DNA of 64,000 nt from Erythrobacter sp. (GCA_030148605.1 JASBTD010000047.1:31873-95872), one strand, 5' to 3'; positions 22,886 through 32,367 are shown, counted from the first letter of the stretch. Made by a program: numbers and translations. Notes: generated by a model from the letters alone, not told the origin.

Positions 22886-25123
22886 ATGAGCGAGACCGAC
22901 AAACCGACAATTTCCGACTGGGAATCCCTTGCTGACAAGGAAGTGAAGGGTCGCGACCTGACATGGGAAACGCCCGAAGGCTTCGACATCAAGCCGCTCT
23001 ATACGGCGGATGATGCTGGCGATCCTGGCCTGCCCGGTTTCGCGCCGTTCACGCGCGGGGTGAAGGCCAGCATGTATGCGGGCCGCCCGTGGACGATCCG
23101 GCAATATGCGGGTTTCTCGACCGCCGAGGAATCGAACGCGTTCTATCGCCGCAATCTGGCGATGGGGCAAAAGGGCCTGTCGGTCGCTTTCGACCTTGCC
23201 ACCCACCGCGGCTATGATTCTGACCATCCGCGCGTGGTTGGCGATGTCGGCAAGGCAGGTGTCGCGATTGACACCGTGCGTGATATGGAAATCCTGTTCG
23301 ATCAGATCCCGCTCGACACGATGAGTGTCAGCATGACGATGAACGGCGCGGTAATCCCCGTGCTGGCGTTCTTTATCGTCGCAGGCGAACGGCAGGGCGT
23401 TTCTGCGGATCAGCTTTCAGGCACGATCCAGAACGACATCCTGAAAGAGTTCATGGTCCGCAACACCTATATCTATCCGCCTGAGCCGAGCATGCGGATC
23501 GTTTCAGACATTATCGCATACACCTCAGCCAACATGCCGAAATTCAACAGCATTTCGATCTCTGGCTATCATATGCATGAAGCTGGGGCGACAGCGGTGC
23601 AAGAGCTTGCCTTCACCATCGCTGATGGAAAGGAATATGTTCAGCGCGCGATGGCCGCCGGGCTCGATATCGATGCCTTCGCGGGTCGCCTCAGCTTCTT
23701 CTTCGGCATCGGCATGAACTTTTTCATGGAAGTGGCGAAGCTGCGCGCCGCGCGCACGCTGTGGTACCGCGTGATGGACGGGCTGGGCGCAAAGCAGGAA
23801 CGCAGCAAGATGTTGCGCACCCACTGCCAGACATCCGGTGTCAGCTTGCAAGAGCAGGACCCCTATAACAACGTTATCCGCACCACGATTGAAGCCATGG
23901 CCGCGACATTGGGCGGGACGCAATCGCTCCACACCAATGCGCTGGACGAGGCGATCGCGCTGCCGACCGATTTCAGCGCCCGCATCGCACGCAACACCCA
24001 GCTGGTGCTGCAGGAAGAAAGCGGTATCACCAATGTCGTCGATCCGCTGGGCGGCAGCTATTATGTCGAGGCGCTGACCGCCAAGCTGGTCGAGGAAGCT
24101 GAAAAGCTGATGGCAGACGTCGATGCGGCGGGCGGAATGACCGCTTATGTCGACACCGGAGCGCCCAAGGCCGCGATCGAGGAAGCCGCCGCGCAGAAGC
24201 AGACAGCGATCGACAAGGGCGACACAGTGATCGTCGGGGTCAACAAGTACCGTAAGGACAAGGAAGACCCGATCGAAACGCTCGATATCGATAATCACGC
24301 AGTGCGGCAGGGCCAGATTGCGCGGCTTGAGCGTGTGCGGGCCGAGCGTGACGAGGCGGCATGCCAGGCGGCGCTCAGGGCGCTCACGCAAGCAGCCGAA
24401 GCCGATCCCACGGTGAGCAATGAAGCGCTGCGCACGGGCCGCGATGAAAAGGGCATTCCGTTGCCACCGTCCGTGCTCGAAGAGATGGAGCGCAAGGGCG
24501 ATGTGAACCTGCTCGCGCGCGCCGTCGAAGCCGCGCGGCATGACGCGACGCTGGGTGAAATCTCCGCTGCGATGGAAGCGGCTTTCGGGCGCTACAACAC
24601 CCGGCCAAAGCCGGTGAAGGGTGTCTATTCAGCCGCCTATTCCGAAGATGACCGCTACCAGCAGGTTACTGCAGGCGTTGCGGCGGTCGAGAACCGCCTG
24701 GGCCGCAAGCCGCGCATTCTGGTCGCCAAGATGGGGCAGGACGGGCACGATCGCGGGGCGAATGTGATCGCCAGCGCCTTTGCCGATATGGGATTTGACG
24801 TGGTATCCGGCCCGCTGTTCCAGACGCCCAAGGAAACCGCTGCGCTGGCCTTGCAAAAGGATGTTGATGTTGTGGGTGCCAGCTCGCTTGCGGCAGGTCA
24901 CAAGACGCTGATCCCCGAGCTGATCGAGCTGCTGCGCGAAGCAGGGCGGCCTGATATCAAGGTGACGGCGGGCGGGGTGATCCCGCCGCAAGATTATGAT
25001 TTCCTGCGCGAGAAGGGTGTGCAGGGGATTTACGGTCCGGGCTCTAACGTGGTTGAATGCGCGGCAGATATCCTGACGCTGCTCGGGCACAACATGCCTC
25101 CGCTGGATGAGGCTGCGGAATAG
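22886..25123 (+). CDS. scpA: Methylmalonyl-CoA mutase
   Basis: A 745-residue adenosylcobalamin-dependent mutase converting (R)-methylmalonyl-CoA to succinyl-CoA. N-terminal TIM-barrel blocks: [23 protein letters not shown] (split here as two motifs), [35 protein letters not shown] and [19 protein letters not shown]. The C-terminal B12-binding domain carries DGHDRG at 619-624, with His621 as the lower cobalt ligand, followed by [16 protein letters not shown] and the final GPGSNV. A single full-length chain with both domains, so no small subunit is required. The start at 22886 lies 19 bases after a REP. Confidence 0.96.
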   Translation: MSETDKPTISDWESLADKEVKGRDLTWETPEGFDIKPLYTADDAGDPGLPGFAPFTRGVKASMYAGRPWTIRQYAGFSTAEESNAFYRRNLAMGQKGLSVAFDLATHRGYDSDHPRVVGDVGKAGVAIDTVRDMEILFDQIPLDTMSVSMTMNGAVIPVLAFFIVAGERQGVSADQLSGTIQNDILKEFMVRNTYIYPPEPSMRIVSDIIAYTSANMPKFNSISISGYHMHEAGATAVQELAFTIADGKEYVQRAMAAGLDIDAFAGRLSFFFGIGMNFFMEVAKLRAARTLWYRVMDGLGAKQERSKMLRTHCQTSGVSLQEQDPYNNVIRTTIEAMAATLGGTQSLHTNALDEAIALPTDFSARIARNTQLVLQEESGITNVVDPLGGSYYVEALTAKLVEEAEKLMADVDAAGGMTAYVDTGAPKAAIEEAAAQKQTAIDKGDTVIVGVNKYRKDKEDPIETLDIDNHAVRQGQIARLERVRAERDEAACQAALRALTQAAEADPTVSNEALRTGRDEKGIPLPPSVLEEMERKGDVNLLARAVEAARHDATLGEISAAMEAAFGRYNTRPKPVKGVYSAAYSEDDRYQQVTAGVAAVENRLGRKPRILVAKMGQDGHDRGANVIASAFADMGFDVVSGPLFQTPKETAALALQKDVDVVGASSLAAGHKTLIPELIELLREAGRPDIKVTAGGVIPPQDYDFLREKGVQGIYGPGSNVVECAADILTLLGHNMPPLDEAAE

Positions 25124-25232
25124 GTTCAAGCCTCGCTGAGCAGTCAGCCAATCGCGGGAATTTTACAAACGCTGTGATTTCTGTTTAGAACGTTCCCATC
25201 GGGTCGCGTTCCCAACAGGGGGGGACTGACCT

Positions 25233-25694
25233 ATGCGTAAAATACTTCTCACAGCAGCTGCTTTTGGCCTTGCAACCACTATGGGTGCTGCACCCGCGGT
25301 TGCCGACGGACACGAAGAAGCCAAGCCCGAAATGCTCAAACAGGATTGGGTGCGCGTCAACCTGATCAAGTTCAAGGGCGGCAATCGGCAACGGATCGGC
25401 GAGATCATCGATATGTTCGACGCGGCCGACAAGGCCGCCGGTGTCGATGGTCCGATCGTCATGCACATGAACACGGGGCATTGGGACATGGCTGTGTTTT
25501 TCCGCATGAAGCACGGCATCGCTCAAATGGGGTGGAGAAGCACGCCCGAAGGCGATGCGTGGGACAAGGCCTTCGAAGAGATGGTGGGCGGCGAAGAGGA
25601 AGCTCGCAAGATCTTCGAGGAATTCCAGTCCTACATAGCCGATGAGGAAACCCAGATCGGCCATATTCATCCCGACGAGGAGGATGAGGGCTGA
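25233..25694 (+). CDS. Exported protein of unknown function
   Basis: A 153-residue protein with a clear signal peptide (MRKILLTAAAFGLATTMGAAPAVA, cleavage expected near residue 24). The mature part is acidic and strand/helix mixed: DWVRVNLIKFKGGNRQRIGEIIDMF, DGPIVMHMNTGHWDMAVFFRM and a Glu/Asp-rich end GHIHPDEEDEG (quoted in short pieces from separate positions). It resembles a dimeric alpha-beta barrel or NIPSNAP-type small protein, but I cannot name it. It lies between the mutase and pccA genes on the same strand with its own apparent leader. A GGGGGGG run precedes the ATG. Confidence 0.7.
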   Translation: MRKILLTAAAFGLATTMGAAPAVADGHEEAKPEMLKQDWVRVNLIKFKGGNRQRIGEIIDMFDAADKAAGVDGPIVMHMNTGHWDMAVFFRMKHGIAQMGWRSTPEGDAWDKAFEEMVGGEEEARKIFEEFQSYIADEETQIGHIHPDEEDEG

Positions 25695-25729
25695 GTGCTG
25701 TTGCGATAGCTGAAATTCGCTAGCTTGAT

Positions 25730-25786
25730 ACGGGCCTTCGAGGTGGGCATAGGCGTGTTACGTCTATGTGACTTTCGGAGGCCCGT
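25730..25786 (+). promoter_or_regulatory. Hairpin covering the pccA ribosome binding site
   Basis: ACGGGCCT (25730-25737) and AGGCCCGT (25779-25786) are perfect 8-base complements. The right strand overlaps the Shine-Dalgarno GGAGG (25777-25781) and ends directly before the TTG start codon. Inside the loop is a second small stem, CATAG (25748-25752) / CTATG (25764-25768). The stem is followed by TTTGTTTT, so it could alternatively work as a terminator for the upstream gene. Confidence 0.5.
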
Positions 25787-27808
25787 TTGTTTTCCAAGAT
25801 ACTGATTGCCAATCGCGGTGAAATTGCTTGCCGCGTGATCAAGACCGCTCGCCGGATGGGAATCCAGACCGTGGCGGTCTACTCGGATGCCGATGCGCGC
25901 GCGCCTTTCGTCAAGATGGCGGATGAGGCGGTGCATATCGGCCCGCCGCCCGCAGCCGAAAGCTATCTGATCGCGGACAAGATCATCGAGGCGTGCAAGC
26001 AAACCGGCGCAGAAGCTGTGCACCCTGGCTATGGCTTCCTGTCAGAGCGCGCGAGCTTTGTCGAAGCGCTGGAGAAGGAAGGCATCGCCTTTATCGGCCC
26101 GCCTGCCAATGCCATCGCGGCGATGGGTGACAAGATCGAGTCCAAGAAATTGGCGAAGGAAGCCGGTGTCAATGTCGTTCCCGGTTTTGTCGGTGAAATC
26201 CGCGATACCGATCACGCGGTCGAGATCAGCAATGACATCGGCTATCCGGTGATGATGAAGGCCAGCGCTGGCGGCGGGGGCAAGGGCATGCGGCTCGCCT
26301 ATTCCGAGAAGGACGTACGCGAAGGCTTTGAAGCGACCAAACGCGAAGGGCTCAATTCCTTCGGCGACGACCGCGTGTTCATCGAGAAATTCATCGAGGA
26401 CCCTCGCCATATCGAGATCCAGATCCTGGGCGATAAGCACGGCAATGTGCTCTATCTCAACGAGCGCGAATGCAGCATCCAGCGCCGCCACCAGAAAGTG
26501 GTTGAAGAAGCGCCTTCGCCCTTCGTCACCCCCGCGATGCGCAAGGCGATGGGCGAGCAATGCGTCGCGCTGTCCAAGGCGGTCGATTATCATTCCGCGG
26601 GTACTGTCGAGCTGATCGTATCGGGCGCGGACAAGACCGGTGAGAGTTTCTACTTCCTCGAAATGAACACCCGGCTTCAGGTGGAGCATCCGGTCACTGA
26701 AGCGATCACCGGGATCGATCTGGTCGAACAGATGATCCGCGTCGCCGCAGGTGAGAAGCTGGAGATGACGCAGGACGACATCGGCATCGATGGCTGGGCG
26801 ATCGAGAACCGTGTCTATGCCGAAGATCCCTATCGCGGGTTCCTGCCGTCAACAGGCAGACTGGTCGAATACAAGCCGCCGCTCGATGGCTGGACTGATG
26901 ATGGCGCGGCCAATGGTCGCCGCGGGGTGAACGGCGTACGCGTGGATGACGGCGTCTATGAAGGCGGCGAAGTCAGCATGTTCTACGACCCGATGATCGC
27001 CAAGCTGATCACCTGGGGTGAGACCCGCGATGAAGCGGCAGACTTGCAGATCCAGGCGCTCGATGCGTTCCGCCTCAAGGGGCTGGGGCACAATGTCGAT
27101 TTCCTGAGCGCGATCATGCAGCACCCGCGTTTCCGCTCGGGCGAACTGACAACCGGCTTTATCGCCGAGGAATTCCCTGACGGCTTCGAAGGTGCGGCGG
27201 CTTCTGACAAGCTTCTACGCGGCCTCGCGGCGATCGGCGGCGTGATCGCAACAGCCGATGCGGATCGCGCGCGCCGGATGGACCAGCAGCTCGACGGGCC
27301 GCTTTATGCACCGGGCGAATGGGCGGTGAAGATAGGGGATCGCGAACATGCCGTCGTGCTGGAAGAGGATTCGATCACCGTCGACGGCGACGCGGTCGAT
27401 ATCAGCTTCGATTACACGCCGGGTGACCGCATGGTCGATGTCGAACTGAGCGATCAAGCCATGACGATCCAGCTCGCGCCAACCCGCACGGGCTATGACA
27501 TCACCACGCGCGGCGCGACGCATTCGCTGCGTATCCTGCCTGCGCGGATCGCGCATCTGGCCGGGCACATGATCGAGAAAGAACCGCCAGACCTTTCCAA
27601 GCTGCTGATCTGCCCGATGCCGGGCTTGTTGGTGAAGCTGCATGTTGCCGAAGGCGAGGAAGTGCAGCCCGGCCAGCCGCTGGCGACCGTCGAAGCGATG
27701 AAGATGGAAAACATCCTGCGCGCGGAGAAACAGGCGGTTGTTTCAAAGATCAATGCTGGTGAGGGCGAGAGCCTGGCGGTTGATGCGGTGATTTTGGAGC
27801 TGGAGTAG
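25787..27808 (+). CDS. pccA: Propionyl-CoA carboxylase alpha (biotin carboxylase/carrier) subunit
   Basis: A 673-residue biotin-dependent acyl-CoA carboxylase alpha chain. The N-terminal biotin carboxylase domain shows KILIANRGEIACRV, GYGFLSERASF, ASAGGGGKGMRLA (ATP grasp) and FLEMNTRLQVEHPVTE. The C-terminal biotinyl domain carries the acceptor Lys639 in VEAMKMEN. It works with pccB to make methylmalonyl-CoA. The start codon is TTG at 25787, with a strong GGAGG six bases upstream; no ATG is available without adding a stop. The encoded N-terminus MFSKILIANRGEI is standard for the family. The ribosome site can be folded into a hairpin, which suggests translational control. Confidence 0.95.
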   Translation: MFSKILIANRGEIACRVIKTARRMGIQTVAVYSDADARAPFVKMADEAVHIGPPPAAESYLIADKIIEACKQTGAEAVHPGYGFLSERASFVEALEKEGIAFIGPPANAIAAMGDKIESKKLAKEAGVNVVPGFVGEIRDTDHAVEISNDIGYPVMMKASAGGGGKGMRLAYSEKDVREGFEATKREGLNSFGDDRVFIEKFIEDPRHIEIQILGDKHGNVLYLNERECSIQRRHQKVVEEAPSPFVTPAMRKAMGEQCVALSKAVDYHSAGTVELIVSGADKTGESFYFLEMNTRLQVEHPVTEAITGIDLVEQMIRVAAGEKLEMTQDDIGIDGWAIENRVYAEDPYRGFLPSTGRLVEYKPPLDGWTDDGAANGRRGVNGVRVDDGVYEGGEVSMFYDPMIAKLITWGETRDEAADLQIQALDAFRLKGLGHNVDFLSAIMQHPRFRSGELTTGFIAEEFPDGFEGAAASDKLLRGLAAIGGVIATADADRARRMDQQLDGPLYAPGEWAVKIGDREHAVVLEEDSITVDGDAVDISFDYTPGDRMVDVELSDQAMTIQLAPTRTGYDITTRGATHSLRILPARIAHLAGHMIEKEPPDLSKLLICPMPGLLVKLHVAEGEEVQPGQPLATVEAMKMENILRAEKQAVVSKINAGEGESLAVDAVILELE

Positions 27809-27829
27809 GGTTCAGCCCACTCCTCTGTT

Positions 27830-27920
27830 CGTCACCCTGAACTTGTTTCAGGTTCCATCGTGCGTCACACGCGGTAGATTGAGGTCGCGGGATGGATGCT
27901 GAAACGAGTTCAGCATGACG
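27830..27920. repeat. REP-like inverted repeat (CACCCTGAACTTGTTTCAGG type)
   Basis: Left part CGTCACCCTGAACTTGTTTC from 27830, right part GCTGAAACGAGTTCAGCATG ending with TGACG at 27920. The two halves are inverted copies. It occupies the space between the convergent pccA and cyclase genes. Its outer ends CGTCA/TGACG are shared with the REP types at 20952, 21341 and 22788. Confidence 0.75.
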
Positions 27921-27939
27921 AGAGTAGGGCCTGTTTTAC

Positions 27940-28710
27940 CTAGTCCTCCACCATCGCCACGGCTCTGATCCAGCCCGCGCTGGCGCGCTCGATCTTCACG
28001 GGAAAACAGCTGAACATGAAGCCGTGGCTGGGCAGCTCGGCGAGGTTGGTCAGCTTCTCAATCTGGTAATAGGGGCGGATGCGGCCCGCCTTGTGCCCTT
28101 CCCAGATGATCGACGGGTCTTTGGTCTCCGCCCAGCGCTTGGCGGTGTGGCTGAACGGCGCGTCCCAGCTCCACGCATCGGTGCCGACCACTTCCACGCC
28201 GCGTTCAGTCAGCCATAGCGTCGCTTCCGCGCCGAGCCCCACGCCCTGATCAGTGAAGTTCTCCGTGCCGTAGACCGCGCCCGACTGGATCAGCACGATA
28301 TCGAGCGGCTGCAAATCGTAGCCGATCTTGTCGAAGGCTTCCTCCAGTTCCGCCGCGCTCACCACATGCCCATGCGGCAGATGGGAGAAATCCAGCTTCA
28401 CGCCCGGGCGGAAGAACCGGTCAAGCGGGGCTTCGTCGATGCTGGGGGCAGGGGAGGCACCGCTATCCGTGGTGGAATGGTAATGCCACGGCGCATCCAT
28501 ATGCGTGCCATTGTGCGTGCTGAGCTCGAGGAATTCGACCGCCCAGCCTTCGCCATCGGGCAGATCATCCTTCTGCAAACCGGGGAAGAACATCGCGATC
28601 TGCTCCCACGTGTTTTCGTGGGTCATGTAGGTGACCGTGGGCCGCATCACCTCGGGATCGGAGATCACGTCATTGGTGATCGGGATCGAGAGATCAATGA
28701 ACCGGGTCAT
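27940..28710 (-). CDS. Cyclase family protein (PF04199, kynurenine formamidase-like)
   Basis: A 256-residue metal-dependent hydrolase of the cyclase/arylformamidase family. The zinc-binding signature HNGTHMDAPWHY (HxGTHxDxPxH) is intact at about residues 76-87, preceded by IDLSIPIT at the N-terminus; GTDAWSWDAPF near residue 177 is another family block. Members hydrolyse N-formylkynurenine, isatin or related amides; the substrate here is unknown. Its ATG overlaps the stop of the upstream 90-residue gene by four bases (ATGA), so it is the last gene of the aroK-aroB-transporter run. Confidence 0.88.
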   Translation of the reverse strand: MTRFIDLSIPITNDVISDPEVMRPTVTYMTHENTWEQIAMFFPGLQKDDLPDGEGWAVEFLELSTHNGTHMDAPWHYHSTTDSGASPAPSIDEAPLDRFFRPGVKLDFSHLPHGHVVSAAELEEAFDKIGYDLQPLDIVLIQSGAVYGTENFTDQGVGLGAEATLWLTERGVEVVGTDAWSWDAPFSHTAKRWAETKDPSIIWEGHKAGRIRPYYQIEKLTNLAELPSHGFMFSCFPVKIERASAGWIRAVAMVED

Positions 28711-28979
28711 GCGAATCGTTCATCAAGAACGCTAAGCAAGGCATTCAAGCTCTCGGGATCGTCGCTCACAGAGATTAGGCTTATTGCGGCCTCCCGAACG
28801 CTTCCATATGAATCCGAGAAACTGTCATCAAATGCCGTGCCTTCTTTCATATGGCCAAGGAGCGCCAGTATGACATGTGTCTGTAGAGCATTGAATGCTT
28901 GAAGCCGGGCGATAGCTTTCGTGTTCGCCGAGTTCATATCTAGAAGCTTTTGAAGAATTGAACGGGTCTGATCATCCAT
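28707..28979 (-). CDS. Small helical protein of unknown function
   Basis: A 90-residue, probably all-helical protein (LQKLLDMNSANTKAIARLQ, LQTHVILALLGHM, SVREAAISLIS, LNALLSVLDERF). Not recognised. It overlaps the downstream cyclase gene by four bases and starts 32 bases after the POT transporter stop, so it belongs to the same transcription unit. No signal peptide, membrane helix or metal motif is seen. Confidence 0.65.
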   Translation of the reverse strand: MDDQTRSILQKLLDMNSANTKAIARLQAFNALQTHVILALLGHMKEGTAFDDSFSDSYGSVREAAISLISVSDDPESLNALLSVLDERFA

Positions 28980-29011
28980 ATCCGAAAACTCCTAACTCTC
29001 GACCAATCGGG

Positions 29012-30424
29012 TCATGCGAGCGCGACATCCTCTGGCTCTGCGCTATGCATAAGGCGCGGCGCGAGCAGCAGCTTGAACAGCAGGAATACTGCGCCCGCCG
29101 CCGCCGCGAAGCCCATGTGGATCAGCCAGAATTGCGTTACCGGCATGGTCTCGAACAAGCCGCCAATATAGCCGACCATCGAATTGCCGGCGAAGAATGC
29201 GAGGAAGTACAGCCCGATAACTGTGCCCGCGATCTGTTTGGGCGCAAGGCGCGCAAACAGCGCGAGGCTGACAGGCAGCATATGTGCAAAGCCGATCGAG
29301 TTCACGACATGGAACATCACCGGCCAGAACAGGCCGATTTTCTCGCCCGGCGGTGTGGTAGCAGCGGCCATGTATAGGCAGGCCATCCCGCCGATCGAGA
29401 AGAGCGAGCCGATTATGATCTTGCTCAACTCGTCGGGTTCTTGCCATTTGGTCTTCCACCAGCGGTAGAAGGCAGCAACGCCTGCCAGAAAGCTGACTGA
29501 CACAACCGCATCGAGTGTGATCAGCCACGTCGTCGGCAGCTTCTCTTCACCCCAATAGAGCGCGAATTGCTGGTCACCCCAAACAAGATACGCGTTGAAG
29601 ATCTGGTTATTGGGCATGATCGCTACGGCGAGCACCGGGATCAGCAGCAACAGCGCGATGGTAGCCAGCCAGTCCTGTCGCGACATCGGGTCCTGCTTGG
29701 GCTTGTCCGCCTTTGCCGCCGATTTGCCGGGCACATCGAAATGTTCCTTCGGCAGGTATTTCTGGCCTGCAATGTAGATCACCAGCCCGATCAGCATGCC
29801 GACACCTGCGGCGCCGAAGCCATAATGCCAGCCCACCTTCTCGCCCAGCGTGCCAACGATAAAGGGCGATGCGATCACACCGGCATTGATGCCGAGGTAG
29901 AATATCTGGAAAGCATCGGCACGGCGCAGGTCCTCTGGCTTGTAAAGGCTGCCGACCTGGCTCGAAATATTGCCTTTGAACATGCCGGAACCAAGGATCA
30001 GGCACAGCAGCGCGGCAAGGAAAGTGACGTTGAACGCCATCAGGAAATGGCCCAGCGCCATGGTGATCGCGCCCAGCAGCACTGTGCGCCTCTTGCCGAG
30101 CAATCGGTCAGCCAGCAATCCGCCCAGGATCGGTGTCAGATAAACGCTGGCGGCATAGGTGCCGAATATCGCGCTGGCGAAGGCTTGCCCCTCCAATCCG
30201 CCGTAGATCGAGCGCAATTGCTCGATACCGGCTACCTGCTCGACATTTCCCGGAAGCAGCAGGAAGTTGACCATGTAGAGCACCAGCAGTGCCTGCATGC
30301 CGTAGAAGCTGAAACGCTCCCATGCTTCAGTGAAGGCCAGATATCCCAGCCCCTTGGGATGGCCCAGAAAGCTCTTGTCTTCCCAATCAAAATCGAGATC
30401 GGGTGTTGCTTCGGCAACGCTCAT
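29012..30424 (-). CDS. POT-family proton-dependent oligopeptide transporter
   Basis: A 470-residue MFS transporter of the POT/PTR2 family, which imports di- and tripeptides with protons. The family's helix-1 signature is visible as FTEAWERFSFYGMQALLVLYM (ExxERFxYYG form, shown in part), followed by GGLLADRLLGKRRTVLLG and GSGMFKGNISSQVGSLY. About 14 hydrophobic helices. ATG 30424 is preceded by AGGAGGGGAG, an excellent ribosome site; the upstream extension is rejected. It lies 34 bases after aroB on the same strand. Confidence 0.93.
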   Translation of the reverse strand: MSVAEATPDLDFDWEDKSFLGHPKGLGYLAFTEAWERFSFYGMQALLVLYMVNFLLLPGNVEQVAGIEQLRSIYGGLEGQAFASAIFGTYAASVYLTPILGGLLADRLLGKRRTVLLGAITMALGHFLMAFNVTFLAALLCLILGSGMFKGNISSQVGSLYKPEDLRRADAFQIFYLGINAGVIASPFIVGTLGEKVGWHYGFGAAGVGMLIGLVIYIAGQKYLPKEHFDVPGKSAAKADKPKQDPMSRQDWLATIALLLLIPVLAVAIMPNNQIFNAYLVWGDQQFALYWGEEKLPTTWLITLDAVVSVSFLAGVAAFYRWWKTKWQEPDELSKIIIGSLFSIGGMACLYMAAATTPPGEKIGLFWPVMFHVVNSIGFAHMLPVSLALFARLAPKQIAGTVIGLYFLAFFAGNSMVGYIGGLFETMPVTQFWLIHMGFAAAAGAVFLLFKLLLAPRLMHSAEPEDVALA

Positions 30425-30458
30425 GCAGAACTCCCCTCCTGTCTGCGGTAATCGTGAT

Positions 30459-31568
30459 CTAGCGGTGTTGCAGCTGCTCGTCGAGGAAGCTCGCAACATC
30501 ATCCAGAGCTACGTCTTTGGCCAGAAATGCTGCACCTATGCTGCGCAGCAAAAGGAATGGCAAAGTGCCTGCATCCATCTTCTTGTCATGCAGCATATGG
30601 TCCGCGAGCTTGCGTCCATCGCAGGCGAGCTGGAGCGCGGAGATTTCTGACGGCAATCCAACATCGGCGATGGCTTGTGCGACCAGTTCGGCCTCGCTTT
30701 CGCTGATCATCCCGCGCCGCGCGGAATAACGCGCCGCCAACACCATGCCCAGGGCCACGCCTTCGCCATGCAGCAGGCGGTCCGAGAAACCGGTCTCTGC
30801 CTCGAGCGCGTGCCCGAAAGTATGGCCAAGGTTGAGGAGCGCGCGCGTGCCGCTCAACTCGCGTTCGTCCTCTGCCACGATCCGCGCCTTGGCGGCAACG
30901 CTTGTGGCTACCGCGTGTTCGAGCGCTGCGGGTTCGCGCGCGACCACCTTCGCGCCATTTTCCACCAGCCATTCAAAAAAATCGCGATCGCCCAGGATCC
31001 CGTATTTGATCACTTCGGCATAGCCTGCGCGCATCTCGCGATCGGGCAGTGTGTCGAGCGCGGTCAGGTCAGCCAGCACCAGCGATGGCTGGTGGAATGC
31101 GCCGATCAAATTTTTGCCCGCGGCGGTGTTGATCGCGGTTTTCCCGCCCACGGAACTATCGACCTGAGCCAGCAGTGTGGTGGGGATCTGGACGAAACCG
31201 CAGCCGCGCTTCAGGATCGAGCAGGCAAAGCCGGTGAGGTCTCCCACCACGCCCCCGCCCAGTGCGAACACATGATCGCCGCGCTCGACGCCTTGCGCGA
31301 GCATCCAGTCGGTGAGCGACTGCAGGCCTTGCCAACTTTTGGAGCTTTCGCCCGATGGCACTTCGTACCACGCGACTTGCCGGCCTTCGGCAGTGAGTGC
31401 TTTCTCCAGCCGCGGACCATGATGTGCCTTGGCATTTGCGTCAGCCACCACAGGAACCACCGGCTTGCGGATGAAGGCGGCGGCGAGCTCTGCAACCTCG
31501 TCAAGCAAGTCGCGCGCGACGTGCACATTATAGCTGCGGCCGGCCAGGGCCACGTCAATCACAGCCAT
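30459..31568 (-). CDS. aroB: 3-dehydroquinate synthase
   Basis: A 369-residue NAD- and metal-dependent enzyme that cyclises DAHP to 3-dehydroquinate, step two of the shikimate pathway. Signatures: ALGGGVVGDLTGF, QIPTTLLAQVDSSVGGKTAIN, the metal-binding Glu of YAEVIKYG, NLGHTFGHALE and LLHGEGVALGMV. The gene start overlaps the aroK stop by ten bases, so aroK and aroB are translated together. Confidence 0.96.
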   Translation of the reverse strand: MAVIDVALAGRSYNVHVARDLLDEVAELAAAFIRKPVVPVVADANAKAHHGPRLEKALTAEGRQVAWYEVPSGESSKSWQGLQSLTDWMLAQGVERGDHVFALGGGVVGDLTGFACSILKRGCGFVQIPTTLLAQVDSSVGGKTAINTAAGKNLIGAFHQPSLVLADLTALDTLPDREMRAGYAEVIKYGILGDRDFFEWLVENGAKVVAREPAALEHAVATSVAAKARIVAEDERELSGTRALLNLGHTFGHALEAETGFSDRLLHGEGVALGMVLAARYSARRGMISESEAELVAQAIADVGLPSEISALQLACDGRKLADHMLHDKKMDAGTLPFLLLRSIGAAFLAKDVALDDVASFLDEQLQHR

Positions 31569-32128
31569 GTGTCGAGCGCCTCCAATATCTTCGTCGCAGT
31601 GGCTTCATGCGGGCCTGTATCGCTCATGACATGGATTTGCGCCTGCGCATAGAACGGCTTTCGCTGGCTATAGAGCCGGGTGAGGATTTCACGCGGATCG
31701 CCCGTTTTCAGCAACGGGCGCGTGCTCTTGCGCGATGTGCGCTCTACCAGCAGATCGATATCGCTATCGATCCAGACGGCGACAGCTTGATCAAGGATCA
31801 GTGCGCGCGTCTCGTCATTGACAAAGGCTCCGCCGCCGGTGGCGATCACTCCGGCCCGCTCCTCTATCAGCCGCGCGATCACGCGCCGCTCGCCGTCGCG
31901 GAAATAGCTTTCGCCAAACTCTTCGAAGATCTCGCTGATGCTGCGCTGAGCAGCCGATTCAATTTCTTCATCAGCGTCGACGAATTTGCGCTGCAGCATG
32001 TTTGCCAGGCGGCGACCTACGGTGGATTTGCCAACTCCCATCAACCCGACCAGCACCAGCGGCCGATCCAGCCGCCGGGCAATCTCGGCGAGCTGTTCTG
32101 AGTTTAAGGAAAGGCTTTCGTCAGTCAT
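31559..32128 (-). CDS. aroK: Shikimate kinase
   Basis: A 189-residue shikimate kinase (ATP-dependent 3-phosphorylation of shikimate). Walker A GLMGVGKSTVGRRLA, shikimate-binding DADEEIE and the Arg of FRDGERRVI, Walker-B-like GGGAFV, and the lid region TSRKSTRPLL. The ATG at 32128 is chosen; the frame stays open much further but runs antisense through a strand occupied by other genes. Only 38 bases separate it from the divergent small gene at 32167, so opposing promoters must be tightly packed. Confidence 0.95.
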   Translation of the reverse strand: MTDESLSLNSEQLAEIARRLDRPLVLVGLMGVGKSTVGRRLANMLQRKFVDADEEIESAAQRSISEIFEEFGESYFRDGERRVIARLIEERAGVIATGGGAFVNDETRALILDQAVAVWIDSDIDLLVERTSRKSTRPLLKTGDPREILTRLYSQRKPFYAQAQIHVMSDTGPHEATATKILEALDTWL

Positions 32129-32166
32129 TGCCGAGCGGCCTATAGATCGGCTAGTGCGCTTGCAAT

Positions 32167-32367
32167 ATGGCACGCAATAGCAGCGCAATACTTTCCATGG
32201 ATGAGAGCCTGCCGCGCAAACGCGCAAACACGCGCCGCGTGATCGGCAAGCCGTGGCTGCTGCTCGGCCTGATTTCGGCCATTCTGGCCTTGGCATGGTT
32301 CGACGGAGGAGAAGAGCCCATTCGCGCAATCTCACAGGAGATTTCCGTGCCGGAGATGGTGAACTGA
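32167..32367 (+). CDS. Small single-helix membrane protein
   Basis: A 66-residue protein (56 if ATG 32197 is used) with a basic N-terminal part (LPRKRANTRRVIGK), one membrane helix (PWLLLGLISAILALAWF) and a short periplasmic tail. Its TGA stop shares a base with the ATG of the next gene (TGATG). I do not recognise it. Tight coupling to the large exported protein downstream is the main evidence that it is real. Neither possible start has a clear ribosome site. Confidence 0.65.
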   Translation: MARNSSAILSMDESLPRKRANTRRVIGKPWLLLGLISAILALAWFDGGEEPIRAISQEISVPEMVN

